DNA of 64,000 bases from Siculibacillus sp. (GTDB lineage: Bacteria > Pseudomonadota > Alphaproteobacteria > Rhizobiales > Ancalomicrobiaceae): contig JAOTSD010000011.1 of NCBI GenBank assembly GCA_030247555.1, forward strand, positions 1 through 64,000, in the 5' to 3' direction. How positions within the stretch are numbered: the first letter of the stretch is position 1; each line of letters begins with the position of its first letter. The position numbers were made by a program, and so were the translations under genes. The notes below the pieces were generated by a model. It saw only the letters and a list, made by a program, of their open reading frames with translations. It searched no databases and had not been told where the DNA came from. This document shows, piece by piece, positions 54,116 through 61,834 of the stretch.

Positions 54116-54661
54116 TCACAGTCTGTTCAAGGCGAGTTTCCCGGTGTTGAGTTCGAGGTCCGCCACGAATTCGACCGGGATGTTCTCGGGTGACATGACG
54201 AGTTCGCCGGAAACGAGGAAACGGACGCTGAGTTCGTTGGGATCGACGGTGCGATCCCGACGAACGACGATCGATCGCTCGGCGAGGCGGGGTTCGAAGA
54301 GCCTGATGGCGCCGGCGATCTCGCCGACGACGTCGTCCACCCGCTCTTCGTCGATGGTGTGGTGGACGATGTCGGGAATGCCGAAGTTGAGGATCGAACT
54401 CTTCGCTTCCTCGAAACCGTCGAGCGACTGGGTCGAGTTCAGATCGATCGTGTTGAGCAGGTTCTCGAGATCACGCTTGACCTCGCCGCGCAGGATCTTC
54501 TCGCTGACCAGCGCACGCGCCGCCGCGCGACGCCCGGCGATCACGCGTTCACCGTTCTCGGTCGCCTCTCGCCGCTCGGTCGCGTCCCGCTCCTGATGAG
54601 CGGCCCGAAACGCGTAGAGGAGCGGCGCCCCGACGCGGATGTTCTTGGAGACATACGCCAC
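54116..54661 (-). CDS. tssE: T6SS baseplate protein TssE (gp25-like)
   Basis: 181 aa with a gp25/lysozyme-like domain in the C-terminal half: VKRDLENLLNTIDL, LNFGIPDIVHHTIDEERV, and IRLFEPRL with the conserved ExR motif that stabilises the baseplate. The N-terminus starts at the GTG at 54661 (MAYVSKNIRVGAPLLYAFRAAH) behind a G-rich ribosome site. Upstream in-frame codons are not protein-like. It lies between hcp (267 nt gap) and tssF. Confidence 0.92.
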   Translation of the reverse strand: MAYVSKNIRVGAPLLYAFRAAHQERDATERREATENGERVIAGRRAAARALVSEKILRGEVKRDLENLLNTIDLNSTQSLDGFEEAKSSILNFGIPDIVHHTIDEERVDDVVGEIAGAIRLFEPRLAERSIVVRRDRTVDPNELSVRFLVSGELVMSPENIPVEFVADLELNTGKLALNRL

Positions 54662-54928
54662 ACGACCCCCTGACCCCCGTCGCCGCCCCCCGACCGAAAG
54701 AGACGGGCCTCCGCTCGGACCCCGCCCGAGCGGTCGAGGCACGTCGCCACTCCCCCGAGGCGCGCCGTCAACCGCGGTGTCGATTCGGCCCGGACCCGGC
54801 GACCGATGGCATCTCTCGATCGGGGTTTCCTCCCGATGGAAACAGACACCCTCACGCCGGTGCTTCCACACCGGCGCGACCACTCCGGAACGTCTCCGCT
54901 CCGCCGCCGACGGGGCGGAGAGAGCGCA

Positions 54929-55417
54929 TCAGCACTCTTCGTTCTTGCCGATGTCCCAGCCGTAGCTCGACGGCGAGCCGGCCGAGCCGTCTTCCCTCTG
55001 GACCGTGTAGGTGGCCTTGTACTTGCGGAAGTTGAAGGTCACGCTCTCGGTGAAGGCGCCGCCGGAGCCGGCTCCGCCGAAGGACATGCTCGAGATGAAG
55101 ACCTGCTCGAACTCGACCTTGTAGTAGGTGATCGGCTGCGACCCACCCGACTTGCGGAGCTCGAAGGTCGCCTTCGGGAAGTGCTTGCCGGCGAGCAGTT
55201 GCTTGGCGATGTCCGAGCTCGAGGTGTCGACCGTCTTGGTGAACTGGAAGTCCTGGACGGTGCCCTTGCCGGTGCCGGAACCCGAGCCGATCTGGCCCGA
55301 ACCGTGGTTCGCCATGCCCCACGACCAGGACAGGACGTCGATCCAGTCCTTGTGCTTGGAATCCGCCGATTCGCCCTTGAGCTCACCGATCTTGATATAT
55401 GCGTCGACTTTCGACAT
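54929..55417 (-). CDS. hcp: T6SS tube protein Hcp (TssD)
   Basis: 162 aa, a single Hcp domain: MSKVDAYIKIGELKGES at the N-terminus, DWIDVLSWSWG, the QDFQFTKTVD strand, and ESVTFNFRKYKATYTVQ near the C-terminus. A Gly/Ser-rich loop (about 39-52) is as in other rhizobial Hcp proteins. Hexameric rings stack to form the inner tube and can carry small effectors. The ATG at 55417 has GGAGGG 7-8 nt upstream. An in-frame ATG five codons earlier is less likely. It lies 134 nt after tssC. Confidence 0.96.
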   Translation of the reverse strand: MSKVDAYIKIGELKGESADSKHKDWIDVLSWSWGMANHGSGQIGSGSGTGKGTVQDFQFTKTVDTSSSDIAKQLLAGKHFPKATFELRKSGGSQPITYYKVEFEQVFISSMSFGGAGSGGAFTESVTFNFRKYKATYTVQREDGSAGSPSSYGWDIGKNEEC

Positions 55418-55476
55418 GCGGATACCCTCCACTGAAAAGGAAATTCGGGAAGTAGTGGCCCGATGGCCGACCGAGA

Positions 55477-55510
55477 GAGAGGTTCAACCCCTGCGGGAGA
55501 CCCGCCTCTC
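55477..55510 (-). other. Hairpin in the tssC-hcp gap
   Basis: GCGGG (55493-55497) and CCCGC (55501-55505) form a tight hairpin with a 3-nt loop. GAGAG (55477-55481) and CTCTC (55506-55510) can extend it across a bulge. In the 134-nt gap between tssC and hcp it could act as an mRNA end or processing site that lets hcp be expressed at its own, higher level. Confidence 0.4.
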
Positions 55511-55551
55511 GACCGGCGGCATCGGCATCGACGACGCGCCCGGAGCGATGA

Positions 55552-57045
55552 TCACTGCGCCGCGCTCGGGACACGGGAAACGAGGCTCATGCCGACGTCC
55601 ATTCCCTCGAGTTGGTAATGGGGCCGGAGGTAGAACCGCGCATTGTAATAACCGGGATTCTCCTCGTTCGGTTCGACCTTGACCTCGGCCGCCGCCAACG
55701 GCTGCCGGGCCTTCTGGATCTCGCTCGACGTCGCCGGATTGGGGTCGACGTAGAGGGCGATCCATTCCGAGAGCCAGCGCTGCAACTGATCGGTTTCCTT
55801 CATCGAACCGACCTTGTCGCGAACCATGCACTTCAGGTAGTGCGCGAAGCGCGACACCGCGAACATGTAGGGCAGACGCGACGACAGATTGTCGGAAGCG
55901 GTCGCTTCCGCCTTGTCGAACTTCTTCGGCCGATAGACCGACTGGGCGCCGATGAAGGCGGCCTTGTCGGTGTTCTTGCGGTGGATGAGCGGAATGAGGC
56001 CGGACTTGGCCAGTTCCGCTTCGCGCCGGTCGGTGATGGCGATCTCCGTCGGGCACTTCAGATCGACGCCGCCGTCGTCGGTCGGGAAGGTGTGGGTCGG
56101 CAGATTGACCACCTCGCCACCCGATTCGACGCCGCGGATGCGGGTGCACCAGCCGTATTCCTTGAACGCGCGGTTGATGTTGACCGCCATGGCATAGGCC
56201 GCGTTCATCCAAGCGTACTTCTGGCCGTCGTGACCGTCGGTCTCCTCCTCGAAGGCGAACTCCTCCACCGGTTCGCTCTTCGCCCCGTAGGGCACGCGGG
56301 CGAGGACCCGCGGCAGGCAGAGCCCGAGATAGCGGGAATCGACGCTGTCACGCAGCGTCTTCCAGGCCGCATATTCCGGCGTGTCGAAGACCTTCGAGAG
56401 GTCGCGCGGGTTCATCAGCTCGTTCCAGCTGTCCATGCCGAGCAGCGTCGGATCGGCCGCGGCGAAGAACGGCGCATGGGCCGCCGATGCGATCTTGCTG
56501 ATGTCACGCAGCAACTGGACGTCGGCCGGAAGATGGCTGAAGTAGTAGTCACCGACGATCGCCCCGTAGGGCTCGCCGCCGAGCTGACCGAACTCCTGCT
56601 CGTAGATCTTCTTGAAGATCGGGCTCTGGTCCCACTTGGCGCCCGGATAGAGACGCAGGTTGCGGTAGAGCTCGTTCTTGGTGACGTTCATCACGCGGAT
56701 CTTGAGATTCGCGTCGGTCTCCGAGTTGTAGACCATGTAGTGCAGGCCGCGCCAAGCACTCTCGATCTGCTGGAACTCGGGAGCATGGATGATGGCGTTG
56801 ACCTGCTGGGTCAGCTTCTCGTCGAGCCGCGCGATGATCGCCTCGATCGTGTCGAGGACGTCCTCCTTGATGACGCTGGTGTCGGCGAGTGCCTCCTTGA
56901 CCAGGGTCGAGACGGCGTTCTCGACCTCGGTCGCGGCCCTTTCGGTGCGCGGCTTGAAGCTCTGCTTCAGGAAACTGGCGAACTCGTCGGCGTTCTGCTC
57001 GGTGGCGACGCCGGCCTGGCTCTCGCGAAAGGCTTCCGTGCTCAT
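55552..57045 (-). CDS. tssC: T6SS sheath large subunit TssC (VipB)
   Basis: 497 aa. Family motifs are ESAWRGLHYMVYNSETDANLKIRVMNV, GEPYGAIVGDYYF, the FAAADPTLLGMDSWNEL segment, and RIRGVESGGEVVNLPTHTFPTDDG. It assembles with TssB into the contractile sheath around the Hcp tube and is a substrate of ClpV. The ATG at 57045 overlaps the tssB stop by 4 nt (ATGA), giving the equimolar coupling expected for sheath subunits. Confidence 0.96.
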   Translation of the reverse strand: MSTEAFRESQAGVATEQNADEFASFLKQSFKPRTERAATEVENAVSTLVKEALADTSVIKEDVLDTIEAIIARLDEKLTQQVNAIIHAPEFQQIESAWRGLHYMVYNSETDANLKIRVMNVTKNELYRNLRLYPGAKWDQSPIFKKIYEQEFGQLGGEPYGAIVGDYYFSHLPADVQLLRDISKIASAAHAPFFAAADPTLLGMDSWNELMNPRDLSKVFDTPEYAAWKTLRDSVDSRYLGLCLPRVLARVPYGAKSEPVEEFAFEEETDGHDGQKYAWMNAAYAMAVNINRAFKEYGWCTRIRGVESGGEVVNLPTHTFPTDDGGVDLKCPTEIAITDRREAELAKSGLIPLIHRKNTDKAAFIGAQSVYRPKKFDKAEATASDNLSSRLPYMFAVSRFAHYLKCMVRDKVGSMKETDQLQRWLSEWIALYVDPNPATSSEIQKARQPLAAAEVKVEPNEENPGYYNARFYLRPHYQLEGMDVGMSLVSRVPSAAQ

Positions 57046-57590
57046 TCCTTCACCTCTCCGGTCTCGTCGCCCTCACCGGCCGGGGCCGCGGCGGCGCGAT
57101 CCTTGAGCAACGCCATGAGTTGCGGATCGGCCAGCAGCTTCTTCAGGGCATCCTCGGCCGACACCTTGCCGTCCATGTAGCGCAGCAGATTGGCGAGCTG
57201 GGTGCGCGCCTCGAGCAGAGCCGCGAGCGCCGGCACCTGACGAGCGACCGCCGCCGGACCGAAGTCTTCCATCTTGCCGAACTGCAGCTTGACCGACATC
57301 TTCTCACCGCCGCCGCCACCGTCGCCGAGCTTGTTCTCCACCTTGAAGGAGACGCCCGGCTTGATCGCCGACATGCGGTTCTCGAAGTTGTCCATGTCGA
57401 AGTCGAGAAAGGTCCGGTCGGCGAAATCCGGCCTCGCCACCTCGGAGGCGTTGCCCGACAGATCCGACATCACGCCGAGCACGAAAGGCAATTCGACCAG
57501 CTTCTCGGCGTCGTAGGGGTCCTCGTAGCTGATCTGTACGCGTGGGGGGCGATTCCGCTTGATGAACGCCTGCCCGCTGTTGGAAGCCAT
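57042..57590 (-). CDS. tssB: T6SS sheath small subunit TssB (VipA)
   Basis: 182 aa. The start MASNSGQAFIKRNRPPRVQISYEDP, then KLVELPFVLGVMSDLSGN and FLDFDMDNFENRMSAIKPG, are typical of TssB. It pairs with TssC in the sheath. ATG at 57590 with GGGAG 8 nt upstream. It is preceded by a 149-nt gap from tssA that contains a perfect 16-bp palindrome, so it may have its own promoter. Confidence 0.96.
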   Translation of the reverse strand: MASNSGQAFIKRNRPPRVQISYEDPYDAEKLVELPFVLGVMSDLSGNASEVARPDFADRTFLDFDMDNFENRMSAIKPGVSFKVENKLGDGGGGGEKMSVKLQFGKMEDFGPAAVARQVPALAALLEARTQLANLLRYMDGKVSAEDALKKLLADPQLMALLKDRAAAAPAGEGDETGEVKE

Positions 57591-57711
57591 GTCGAAGATC
57601 TCCCTTGCTCTTGCGAACGGTCCCGACGGCCCGGCTGCGCCGCAGGATGATCGGTTCAGTTCGCGCGTGTTTCAAGCTCTTTTCTCGCACCGAGGGTATC
57701 TCGAAGCCTCG

Positions 57712-57727
57712 TGTTACCCCGGTAACA
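57712..57727. promoter_or_regulatory. Perfect 16-bp palindrome (TGTTACC-N2-GGTAACA) between tssA and tssB
   Basis: The two 7-bp arms at 57712-57718 and 57721-57727 are exact inverted copies around CC. It lies 13-28 nt past the tssA stop and about 120-135 nt before the tssB start, in the only sizeable gap between these genes. It looks like a homodimeric regulator site rather than a terminator, as the stem is short and AT-rich at its ends. The regulator is unknown. Confidence 0.5.
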
Positions 57728-57739
57728 TCCCCCGGAACA

Positions 57740-59068
57740 TCACCGCCACTCGTCCCCTTTCAACGACTCCAGTGCCGAATCGGAGAAGAGTTCTCTCATG
57801 AGGGTCGCGAAGTCGCGTTCGGCGAGTTCGCGAGCCCGTCCCAGCAGCAGCGGGATGGGGCTCGAGGGCTCCGCCACCTGGTACCAGGACAGAAGCGCCG
57901 AGATCAGCCTCAGCGCGTCGCCCCGCGTGGAAACCTCGTAGTCCGGTCCTTCCGCCGCCGCTTCGTCGCCGTCCGCCTCGCTCTCCACCGACTCTTCGCG
58001 CCAACTCTCGCCCACCGTTTCCGTCGCCTTCGTGACGGAGAGGCGGAACATCGACTTGGCCATCGGGATCGAGGCGCGATCCCGATGATCCGGCATCATC
58101 AGTCGGATCAGTTCCTCGAAGGGCAGATCCGCCGCCTTGTTGGCGAAGCGCAGCAGCAGCAGCGCCGGGCTGTTGGGTTCGTGGGAGGCGAAATAGGCCT
58201 GGACGCTCGCCATCGCTCGACGGGCGTCGCGCCGACGGGAGATCTCCGGCGGGCTCGCCACGGTCGCGGCGCCGACCGGCGCCCCACCCATGCCGACATC
58301 CTCCGACGCCTCCCGCGCCGCGACCGGCGCCCCCCCGCCGCCGAGGCGGCCGCGCAACTGGCCGGCGATCACATCGACCAGCGCCGCCAGATTGGGCAGG
58401 GTGATCCGGTTCTCGAAGCCGCCCTTGTCCATCGACACCTGGTCGATCGTCTCGATCGCGGCGCGGATACGGCCGAGCAGATCGAGGGTGGCGGCCGGCG
58501 CGGCCGGATCGGTCTCGACGAAGGCGCGGTCGACGTGGGCGGCGTCGGGAGCCGACTCCCCCTCACGGGCCGTCAGTTTGCCTTCGGCGATCTGAATCGC
58601 GCGCCAACTGACCGGTCCGAAGCGGCGCGTCTCGAACAGGGGCACGGTCTCCAGCGGCAACAGGCAGTTGGGCCGATCGTCGAGGCCGCCGACCGTCACC
58701 ACCCGCATCAGGAAGTCGCCGTCTTCGCCGCGCGGATTGATTTCGTCCCAACGGCGATCGAGGGCCGCGGCGACGATCTCGAGCGCCGCGACGAAACCCG
58801 GCAGATCGCGGTTGAGGAGCGCCAGCTTGGCTCTGAAGACCATCAGCCGCAGGTCGCGGGTGCGCGTCGTCAGTTCGTCGATGACCGCGTTCTCGGCCTT
58901 GTAGTCGATCGAGGTGCGATCGAACGCGGCGAAATTCTCGCTCGGGATCTTGCCTTCGATGTGGGCGACGAATCCCTGGTAGTCGGGGTCGCCCGCCAGA
59001 TCGAGATCGGGACCACAGGGATCGGCTTCTGAAATCGGGGCGAGGAACGCCTCGGTATCGAAATTCAT
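57740..59068 (-). CDS. tssA: T6SS protein TssA (ImpA)
   Basis: 442 aa. The N-terminal ImpA domain begins FLAPISEADPCGPDLDLAGDPDYQGF and contains RDLRLMVFRAKLALLNRDLPGF and RRWDEINPRGEDGDFLMR. The C-terminal half ends with the LISALLSWYQVAEPSSPIPLLLGRARELAERDFATLM segment, as in TssA proteins that cap the growing sheath and contact the baseplate. The ATG at 59068, with GGAGGAAAGG upstream, opens the T6SS run, which has no other gene in front of it within 190 nt. Confidence 0.94.
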   Translation of the reverse strand: MNFDTEAFLAPISEADPCGPDLDLAGDPDYQGFVAHIEGKIPSENFAAFDRTSIDYKAENAVIDELTTRTRDLRLMVFRAKLALLNRDLPGFVAALEIVAAALDRRWDEINPRGEDGDFLMRVVTVGGLDDRPNCLLPLETVPLFETRRFGPVSWRAIQIAEGKLTAREGESAPDAAHVDRAFVETDPAAPAATLDLLGRIRAAIETIDQVSMDKGGFENRITLPNLAALVDVIAGQLRGRLGGGGAPVAAREASEDVGMGGAPVGAATVASPPEISRRRDARRAMASVQAYFASHEPNSPALLLLRFANKAADLPFEELIRLMMPDHRDRASIPMAKSMFRLSVTKATETVGESWREESVESEADGDEAAAEGPDYEVSTRGDALRLISALLSWYQVAEPSSPIPLLLGRARELAERDFATLMRELFSDSALESLKGDEWR

Positions 59069-59262
59069 GCCTTTCCTCCCGAACGCGTGACGGGGAGAGA
59101 ACGACTGTCAACGTAACCAGTCAGTACCCGATATGCCACGAAAATCAAGGCGTTCTCGTTTCGACGTCCGACGGGGGGAGGAAACCGGCTCCTCCGCGCG
59201 ACCTCGAACGGTCCGTACCCGAACGCCGCTCGCGAAATCTCTCCGACGGAGCGGGAGGCGCC

Positions 59263-60312
59263 TCAGCGCGCCATCAAGCGGTCCTTCGGCACCTCTTCGG
59301 GCGCCTGTTGCGAGAAATAGCCCTCGGTGTGGATCAGTTCCGGCCGCCCGCCCAGCCGTTCGACCACCGCGACACACGCTTCGACGAACTCCGGCGTGCC
59401 GGCGACGAAGACCGAATGCTGCGACAGATCGGGGAAATGCTCGGCCAAGATGTCGGGGATCCGCCCGTGGAGGTGGCCCTCCGCCTCCTCGCGCGTCAGC
59501 GTCGGCAGGAAGCGGAAGCGCCGATTGCGCGCCCGCCACCAGGCCATCAACCCCTTGCAATAGACGTCCTCCGCCCGCCGGGCCGAGAACATCAGCGTCA
59601 CCGGCGGCCGATAGTTGCGCCGCAGCGCCGCTTCCGTCAGCGCCAGGATCGGCGCGAGGCCCGACCCGGCGGCGAGGCACAGCACCGGCGTGTCGACCGA
59701 GGGATCGCCGATGAAGGTGCCGTAGGGGCCCGAGAGCTTCACCTGATCGCCGACCCGGACCTTGTCGTGCAGCCAGGTCGAGGTGACGCCGCCCTCGGCA
59801 CGGGTGACGTGGAAGGTGAGTTCCCCGTCGGCGCGCGGCGCGTTGGCGATCGAATAGCAGCGCGCCGGGATGCCGAAGCCCGGGTCGCCGATCATCATGT
59901 TCTGCCCGGGCCAGTAGCGCACCGGCGCACCCAGCGGCCGCATCGAGATCTCGGTGATGCGCGGCGTGCGCTCCACCTTGTCGGTGACGACGTAGTAGAT
60001 GTTCTCGCGCGGCGGAAAGAGCTTGGGCTTGGCGTCGTCGGTTCCCCACTCGATCTCCAGCACCTCGGAGATCGGCTTGGCCATGCACATCAGGCCGTAA
60101 CCCTGCCGGCGATCCTCAGGCGACAGGGCCATGTCGAGCACCATGCCCTGATCGAACTGGCCGGAGCGGACCATGATCTTGCATTCGCCGCAGGCCCCGG
60201 CGCGGCAGTTGTTGGGCAGCGCGTAGCCCGCCTTCTCCAGCGCCCCGAGAACGGTGTCGCCTTCGGCGCAGTCGACTTCCCTCGCCGACGGAAAGAGACG
60301 GATGCGGCTCAT
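59263..60312 (-). CDS. 2Fe-2S / FAD / NAD(P)H oxidoreductase, reductase of a diiron oxygenase
   Basis: 349 aa. Plant-type ferredoxin domain (1-95) with cluster cysteines C36, C41, C44 and C76. FAD-binding barrel (about 105-205) with RCYSIANAP. NAD-binding domain (about 210-335) with LCLAAGSGLAPILAL and VFVAGTPEFVEAC. This three-domain order matches reductases of soluble diiron monooxygenases and ring-hydroxylating systems, which pass electrons from NAD(P)H to the oxygenase. It follows the diiron protein gene on the same strand, separated by 162 nt containing a strong hairpin. ATG at 60312. It most likely serves that oxygenase. Confidence 0.88.
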   Translation of the reverse strand: MSRIRLFPSAREVDCAEGDTVLGALEKAGYALPNNCRAGACGECKIMVRSGQFDQGMVLDMALSPEDRRQGYGLMCMAKPISEVLEIEWGTDDAKPKLFPPRENIYYVVTDKVERTPRITEISMRPLGAPVRYWPGQNMMIGDPGFGIPARCYSIANAPRADGELTFHVTRAEGGVTSTWLHDKVRVGDQVKLSGPYGTFIGDPSVDTPVLCLAAGSGLAPILALTEAALRRNYRPPVTLMFSARRAEDVYCKGLMAWWRARNRRFRFLPTLTREEAEGHLHGRIPDILAEHFPDLSQHSVFVAGTPEFVEACVAVVERLGGRPELIHTEGYFSQQAPEEVPKDRLMAR

Positions 60313-60345
60313 GAACGTTTCCTCGATTGGCCCTGGTCGTGATTT

Positions 60346-60376
60346 CGACGGCGACGGGGAGCCCCCATCGCCGTCG
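60346..60376 (-). other. Long hairpin between diiron oxygenase and reductase genes
   Basis: CGACGGCGA (60346-60354) pairs exactly with TCGCCGTCG (60368-60376). Inside, GGGG pairs with CCCC after one mismatch, leaving a 3-nt loop. It has no T-tail on the minus strand (followed by AAATCACGACC). It is probably an mRNA-stabilising or attenuating element that sets the ratio of oxygenase to reductase. Confidence 0.55.
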
Positions 60377-60474
60377 TGCCCGGTCTCGACGCCGGGTGAT
60401 TCGATACCGTCATCGGATGGCGGAGGCCGCCACGGTTCTCGGCGCGGCGCCGTGCCGGCCGGCTTCGCCGATCC

Positions 60475-61503
60475 TCAGAACACCGGGATGATCTCGTCCA
60501 TGTCGATGTCGAGGATCTCCTGGCCGGTGATGCCGACCTCCGGGATCGCCGGGAAGGGGATGTCGTACTTGTCGAGCACGCCCTTGAGGTTGAGCATCGC
60601 CTTCTTCCAATTCTCCTTCTTCGCCTCGTAGGTCGGGATGTGGAAGCCGGCGCCGCGCGCCACCTCCTCACAACGACGTTGCACGGCGATGAAGTCGTCC
60701 GGGATGTCCCAGAACTCGACCGGCGGCTCGAACAGCACGGCGGAGAGGAAGAGATAGCCGGCGCGCACCTGCTTGGTGATGACCGCCGCGTCCTCCTTCG
60801 GCAGCTTCGGGTAGTCGCGCTCCATCAGCGCCATGCAGATCGCCATGTGGCGACCCTCGTCTCGGCCGATGTTGCGGAAAGCCTCCTTGAACACCGGTTC
60901 GGAGCAGCCCGCCGCCATCTGGTGGAATATGGTCGCCGCCGCGATCTCGCCCATCAGGAACGACGAGAACAGCACCGCGAGCGAATACTTCGGCACCGCC
61001 TTCTTGTAGCCGTTCCAGTAGCGGCCGCCGTTGTAGTAGAGCCACTGGGCGTTGCGCTTGGCGAGCTTGCCGAGCTCGGTCCGCGGCTCGTGCTCGAGCG
61101 CCGACGGCGAACCGAGCAGTTTGGTGATGGCGAGGCCGCACATCTGCTCGTGGTTCTGCTCGTCACGGGTCACCGAGAAGAAGCAGCGACGGACCGGGTC
61201 CTCCTCGTGCTCCTCGTAGGTCTTGATGAAGGCCGAGGCGAAGACCGGCGGGGCGGAGGCGTCGAAGACCGACAGGATCGTCCACCAGTAGGCGATCGCC
61301 TCGCGCTCCTCCCAAGTGTAGCTCTCGACGTCGAACGTGTCCCACGGCAGCGCCTTCGGATCCCAGTTCTCACGCTGCGCCGCGTCCCAGACTTCCTCGA
61401 GCTTGGCGGTGTGGGCGTGCCAGGAGAGCGGATAGATGTTGGGCTGCTCGGTCGGCGGCGGCAGAGGCTGGGACTGCGCGAGCTTGGCATTGTGGCTGGA
61501 CAT
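60475..61503 (-). CDS. Ferritin-like diiron oxygenase component (substrate unknown)
   Basis: 342 aa, soluble and helical. Two E-x-x-H motifs, DEQNH (E115, H118) and DEGRH (E216, H219), with E186 in FLMGEIAAATIFH and an early glutamate pair near 66-67, give the ligand set of a carboxylate-bridged diiron centre. The length is far below BoxB (about 470 aa), and the sequence does not match AcsF or the methane monooxygenase subunits that I know. The partner 2Fe-2S/FAD reductase is encoded just downstream, and a PaaX-family regulator is divergent. Together this indicates a two-component oxygenase, perhaps for an aromatic or acyl-CoA compound. ATG at 61503 with GGGAGGAC upstream. Confidence 0.78.
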   Translation of the reverse strand: MSSHNAKLAQSQPLPPPTEQPNIYPLSWHAHTAKLEEVWDAAQRENWDPKALPWDTFDVESYTWEEREAIAYWWTILSVFDASAPPVFASAFIKTYEEHEEDPVRRCFFSVTRDEQNHEQMCGLAITKLLGSPSALEHEPRTELGKLAKRNAQWLYYNGGRYWNGYKKAVPKYSLAVLFSSFLMGEIAAATIFHQMAAGCSEPVFKEAFRNIGRDEGRHMAICMALMERDYPKLPKEDAAVITKQVRAGYLFLSAVLFEPPVEFWDIPDDFIAVQRRCEEVARGAGFHIPTYEAKKENWKKAMLNLKGVLDKYDIPFPAIPEVGITGQEILDIDMDEIIPVF

Positions 61504-61834
61504 GGCGTCCTCCCGACGTGTGACGTTCGTCGTCGTGTTCTCGTTCGCGCCGCAATGGGATCGGCGCAGCGGATTACCCGGTGTTCCCGTGGGTCGAACC
61601 GATTGAACGGCCCGTCGCGACTTTCTTATGTGATACGGAATTTTGCATCAATTGCAGTTTTCTGTATCATGTAGGAAAGTTCGAAATACGAACAGAATTA
61701 CGATCGCGAACAAATCCGGATGCGTGACGGCCTCCGGACCTTCTGCTACCCAAGGGGCGCATCCGGGCGGAAACCGGCCGCGCCGCGACCCCGCCCCATT
61801 CCAACCCGCCCGCGACGAGAGGCGCGTCGGACCC
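61504..61834. promoter_or_regulatory. Divergent promoter region of diiron operon and paaX-like gene
   Basis: A 331-nt gene-free region between divergent genes. The part from 61615 to 61705 is markedly AT-rich and carries the inverted repeat described separately. The remainder (61706-61834) is GC-rich leader of the PaaX-like gene. Open frames crossing it have no ribosome site and no protein-like composition. Confidence 0.6.
61631..61669. promoter_or_regulatory. Inverted repeat, probable PaaX-family operator
   Basis: TGATACGGAA (61631-61640) and TTCTGTATCA (61660-61669) match as inverted copies in 9 of 10 positions across a 19-nt spacer. The spacer repeats TTGCA. The form resembles PaaX operators, TGATTC...GAATCA-type repeats. 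It is placed in the AT-rich centre of the divergent region, where it could control both directions. Confidence 0.6.

Noticed and set aside
59115..59150. A possible sigma-54 promoter (TGGCA on the minus strand) before tssA
   Set aside because: The required GC at the -12 position is not at the correct distance, and no sigma-54 activator gene is in the locus.
60475..61503. Diiron protein as benzoyl-CoA epoxidase BoxB or cyclase AcsF
   Set aside because: It is much shorter than BoxB, and the neighbours do not include boxA, boxC or chlorophyll genes. Only the diiron ligand set is shared.
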